Shown piece after piece: positions 42,546-44,533 of a DNA stretch of 44,533 nucleotides (position 1 is the stretch's first letter; the number at the start of each line of letters is the position of its first letter). Where the stretch lies: positions 1-44,533 of the forward strand of contig JAOPZA010000226.1 in NCBI GenBank assembly GCA_025964325.1, written 5' to 3'. Both the position numbers and the translations under genes were made by a program. This DNA is from Conexibacter sp. (GTDB taxonomy: Bacteria; Actinomycetota; Thermoleophilia; Solirubrobacterales; Solirubrobacteraceae). The notes under the pieces were generated by a model. It was not told the DNA's origin. It was given only the letters and a program-made list of their open reading frames with translations, and searched no databases.

Positions 42546-43069
42546 CCGTTCAGCGCCTTCCCTGCCTCGCGTTCGCGCTGCTGCACCAGCCAGCGCTCGT
42601 GCGCCTCGACGATCTCTCTGACCGCCTCCTCCTTCGGGTACCAACCGTCGACCTCGACGATCTTGCCCTCGGGCTGCTTGTAGATCGAGAAGAAGTGCGA
42701 GATCTCGTCGCGCAACGGCACCGAGATGTCGTCCAGCTCGTTCATCCAGTTCCAGTTCGGGTCCTGCAGCGGGACGCAGAGGACCTTGTCGTCGATGCCC
42801 TTGTCGTCGCTCATCTTGAAGAGCGCGATCGGCTTCACGGGGATCACGCAGCCGGGGAACGTCGGCTCCGAGACGGTGACCATCATGTCCAGCGGGTCGC
42901 CGTCCAGGCCGAGGGTCTCCGGGATGAACCCGTAGTCCGTCGGATAGACGACGGACGAGAAGAGGAAGCGATCGAATCTGATCGCGCCGAGCTCTTCGTC
43001 CCATTCGTATTTGTTGCGGCTGCCCTTCGGAATCTCGACAAGGCAGTGCAGGAGATCCGTGTTCATCAT
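42542..43069 (-). CDS. ppa: Inorganic pyrophosphatase, family I
   Basis: This 175-residue soluble enzyme splits pyrophosphate to phosphate. It contains EIPKGSRNKYEWD, SSVVYPTDYGFIPETLGLDGDPLDMMVT, where DGDPLD is the metal-binding signature, and VPLRDEISHFFSIYK. Length and motifs equal the family I bacterial type. ATG 43069 and 43066 are adjacent alternatives; TATTGT lies 8 nt upstream and no SD is visible. The downstream aminotransferase is co-transcribed. Confidence 0.96.
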   Translation of the reverse strand: MMNTDLLHCLVEIPKGSRNKYEWDEELGAIRFDRFLFSSVVYPTDYGFIPETLGLDGDPLDMMVTVSEPTFPGCVIPVKPIALFKMSDDKGIDDKVLCVPLQDPNWNWMNELDDISVPLRDEISHFFSIYKQPEGKIVEVDGWYPKEEAVREIVEAHERWLVQQREREAGKALNG

Positions 43070-43077
43070 TCACCTGC

Positions 43078-43133
43078 ACAATACGGGAGCGTCCCGCGAT
43101 TAGGCGCCGCGAGCGCCCCGCGGACCGTACGAT
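43078..43133. promoter_or_regulatory. Divergent leaderless promoters of ppa and CDF exporter
   Basis: Minus strand: TATTGT (43083-43078), 8 nt before ATG 43069. Plus strand: TACGAT (43128-43133), 6 nt before GTG 43140. The whole intergenic gap is only 70 bp. Confidence 0.45.
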
Positions 43134-43139
43134 GACCTC

Positions 43140-44156
43140 GTGAGCGCGCACGACCACGCCGAGCACGACCAGGGGCACAGCCACCGCGGTCACACGCACG
43201 CGCACGGCGCGGATGCGACGACGCGGGCGCTCACGACCGCCCTCGTCCTGATCCTCTGCTTCATGGCGGTCGAGGTCGTGATCGGCGCGATCGCCGGCTC
43301 GCTGGCGCTGCTCTCCGACGCCGCGCACATGCTGACCGACGCGGCCGCGCTCGGGCTCTCGCTGTTCGCCGCGCGGATCGCGAAGCGGCCGGCCAGAGGG
43401 GCGATGACCTACGGCTTCGGGCGCGTCGAGATCCTCAGCGCGCAGGCGAACGGGCTGACGCTCGTCCTGCTCGCGCTCGTGATCGTCTTCGAGGCGATCA
43501 CCCGGCTCGTCTCGCCGCCCGACGTCCAGGGCACGCTCGTGCTGATCGTCGCGCTCGTCGGGATCGTCGTGAACCTCGCGGCGACGTTCGTGCTCTCGGG
43601 CGCGAACCGCGAGAGCCTCAACGTCGAGGGCAGCTTCCAGCACATCCTGACCGACCTCTTCGCCTTCGTCGCGACCGCGATCGCCGGCGCCGTGATCCTC
43701 GCGACCGGCTTCGCGCGCGCCGACGCGCTCGCCTCCCTGCTCGTCGCGGCGCTGATGCTGAGAGCCGGCGTCGGGCTCGTGCGGGCCTCCGCGCGCGTCT
43801 TCCTCGAGGCCGCCCCCGAGGGCCTCGACCCGCAGGAGATCGGCACCGCGCTGGCCGCCCACGCCGGCGTCGTCGAAGTCCACGACCTCCACGTGTGGGA
43901 GGTCACCTCCGGCTTCCCCGCCCTCTCCGCACACGTGACGGCGCGGGCCGGGCTCGACTGCCACGAGCTGCGCCACGAGCTCCAGCGGCTGCTGAGCGAG
44001 CGCTTCGAGGTCAGGCACTCGACGCTCCAGGTCGATCACGAGGCGGCGCCGCAGCCGCCGATCGCGATCGAGGTGGCCGGCGGCGATCGCGGCGCCGTGC
44101 GCGACCACGACCGCGACTACACGCCCCCCAACGCCAACACGCAGCCCGAGAAGTAG
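43140..44156 (+). CDS. Cation diffusion facilitator (zinc/cobalt exporter)
   Basis: This 338-residue CDF protein exports divalent metal in exchange for protons. The His-rich N-terminus (HDHAEHDQGHSHRGHTHAHG) is a metal-binding tail. Six helices follow, with the metal-site motifs SLALLSDAAHMLTDAAALGL in helix II (H-x3-D) and SFQHILTDLFAFVATAIAG in helix V (H-x3-D). Two His-x3-Asp pairs mark a zinc-type exporter. The cytoplasmic domain (about 220-310) contains VVEVHDLHVWEVTSGFPALSAHV. GTG 43140 has a -10 at 6 nt, so it is probably leaderless. Its end overlaps the convergent SDR by 40 bp. Confidence 0.95.
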   Translation: MSAHDHAEHDQGHSHRGHTHAHGADATTRALTTALVLILCFMAVEVVIGAIAGSLALLSDAAHMLTDAAALGLSLFAARIAKRPARGAMTYGFGRVEILSAQANGLTLVLLALVIVFEAITRLVSPPDVQGTLVLIVALVGIVVNLAATFVLSGANRESLNVEGSFQHILTDLFAFVATAIAGAVILATGFARADALASLLVAALMLRAGVGLVRASARVFLEAAPEGLDPQEIGTALAAHAGVVEVHDLHVWEVTSGFPALSAHVTARAGLDCHELRHELQRLLSERFEVRHSTLQVDHEAAPQPPIAIEVAGGDRGAVRDHDRDYTPPNANTQPEK

Positions 44157-44533
44157 TCCCCCGCGGGCGAGGCGAGGTAGGCGGCCAGCGCGCTCAGCTC
44201 GTCGTCGACCGTCTGCGGTCCTGGGGTGATCGCGACCGTGCGGACGCCGAAGCGCGACCACTCGATCGACAGCGTGCGCGCGAGGTTCTCGACCGCCGAC
44301 CGCGCGCCGGCGGCATGGGGGTCCGCGGCGGGAGCCGGCGCGACGAACGCGATCCGGCCGCCGCGCTCGTCGGGCAGGAAGGCGGCGGTGGCCACAGCCC
44401 GCGCCGCGACCCAGGCGCCGTCGAGCGCCGCGCGGAAGCCCTCCGCCCCGCCCGCAGCGGCGAACGCCGGTCGCAGGTCGTGCACGAGCGCGTCGACGCC
44501 GCCGTGGGCCGCGAGCGCGGCGCCGACCCGCGC
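44117..44533 (-). CDS. SDR-fold protein lacking catalytic residues, C-terminal part
   Basis: The frame is open to the right edge, so the N-terminal cofactor region lies outside the window. About 138 codons are present, starting in ARVGAALAAHGGVDALVHDLR, which corresponds to the SDR segment before the NNAG motif, here VHDL. The active site is lost: where classical SDRs have S...Y-x3-K, this one reads APAPAADPHAAGARSAVENLARTLSIEW, with His for Tyr and Arg for Lys. The rest (RTVAITPGPQTVDDELSALAAYLASPAGDYFSGCVLALGGV) keeps the fold. It may be a non-catalytic or substrate-binding SDR. Confidence 0.75.
   Translation of the reverse strand, partial: ARVGAALAAHGGVDALVHDLRPAFAAAGGAEGFRAALDGAWVAARAVATAAFLPDERGGRIAFVAPAPAADPHAAGARSAVENLARTLSIEWSRFGVRTVAITPGPQTVDDELSALAAYLASPAGDYFSGCVLALGGV

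Overview
The window is very GC-rich double-stranded chromosomal DNA with strong G/C bias at third codon positions. It has long open frames on both strands opposite real genes, many GTG/TTG starts and ATGA/GTGA start-stop overlaps. An mce operon with its own MceG-type ATPase, HesB/BolA/CGFS-glutaredoxin genes, DUF3618/holin/DUF4235 envelope genes and a PimA-like glycosyltransferase point to a deep-branching actinobacterium. Thermoleophilia/Solirubrobacterales (for example Conexibacter-like) is my best guess; that placement is inference.

Region by region. (1) 1-12959, minus strand: a complete mce lipid-import operon. The order is two YrbE permeases, an MceG/Mkl-like ATPase, six Mce proteins, then the start of an MMPL/RND transporter that runs off the left edge. 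A divergent lipoprotein gene follows at 13212-13829. (2) 13981-18265: nitrogen assimilation. glnB (PII) and amtB form a minus-strand operon divergent from a type III glutamine synthetase. (3) 18451-22345: cobalamin-dependent methionine synthase (metH) and a small XRE regulator converging on its 3' end. (4) 22469-24808: a fused GT4 glycosyltransferase plus flippase-like membrane protein. (5) 25039-26135: an Fe-S trafficking unit, an ErpA/HesB carrier divergent from BolA and a CGFS monothiol glutaredoxin, with a perfect palindrome between the two promoters. (6) 26132-30119: S55-family (SpoIVB-like) serine peptidase, DegV lipid-binding protein and AI-2E-family permease, with a 163-bp nested palindromic element between the last two. 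(7) 30240-33069: small envelope proteins co-directional with a TetR regulator and a nitrilase-family amidase, preceded by a FadR-like operator. (8) 33173-41434: an acyl-CoA gene cluster. On the minus strand are enoyl-CoA hydratase, biotin-dependent carboxyltransferase, BKACE (DUF849), type III CoA-transferase and MerR. On the plus strand are an isovaleryl-CoA-dehydrogenase-like enzyme, a cupin and an SDR. (9) 41454-44533: class V aminotransferase, inorganic pyrophosphatase, CDF metal exporter and the end of a degenerate SDR.

The most distinctive signals are these. Short GC-rich palindromes sit in frame inside or at the ends of genes of the acyl-CoA cluster. The liu (leucine/isovalerate)-like gene set has BKACE and a CoA-transferase in place of HMG-CoA lyase. 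About ten genes carry a TANNNT -10 box only 6-10 nt before the start codon, as expected for leaderless mRNAs. The ErpA/BolA intergenic region is a bidirectional promoter-operator. No tRNA, rRNA, CRISPR array or insertion sequence was seen.
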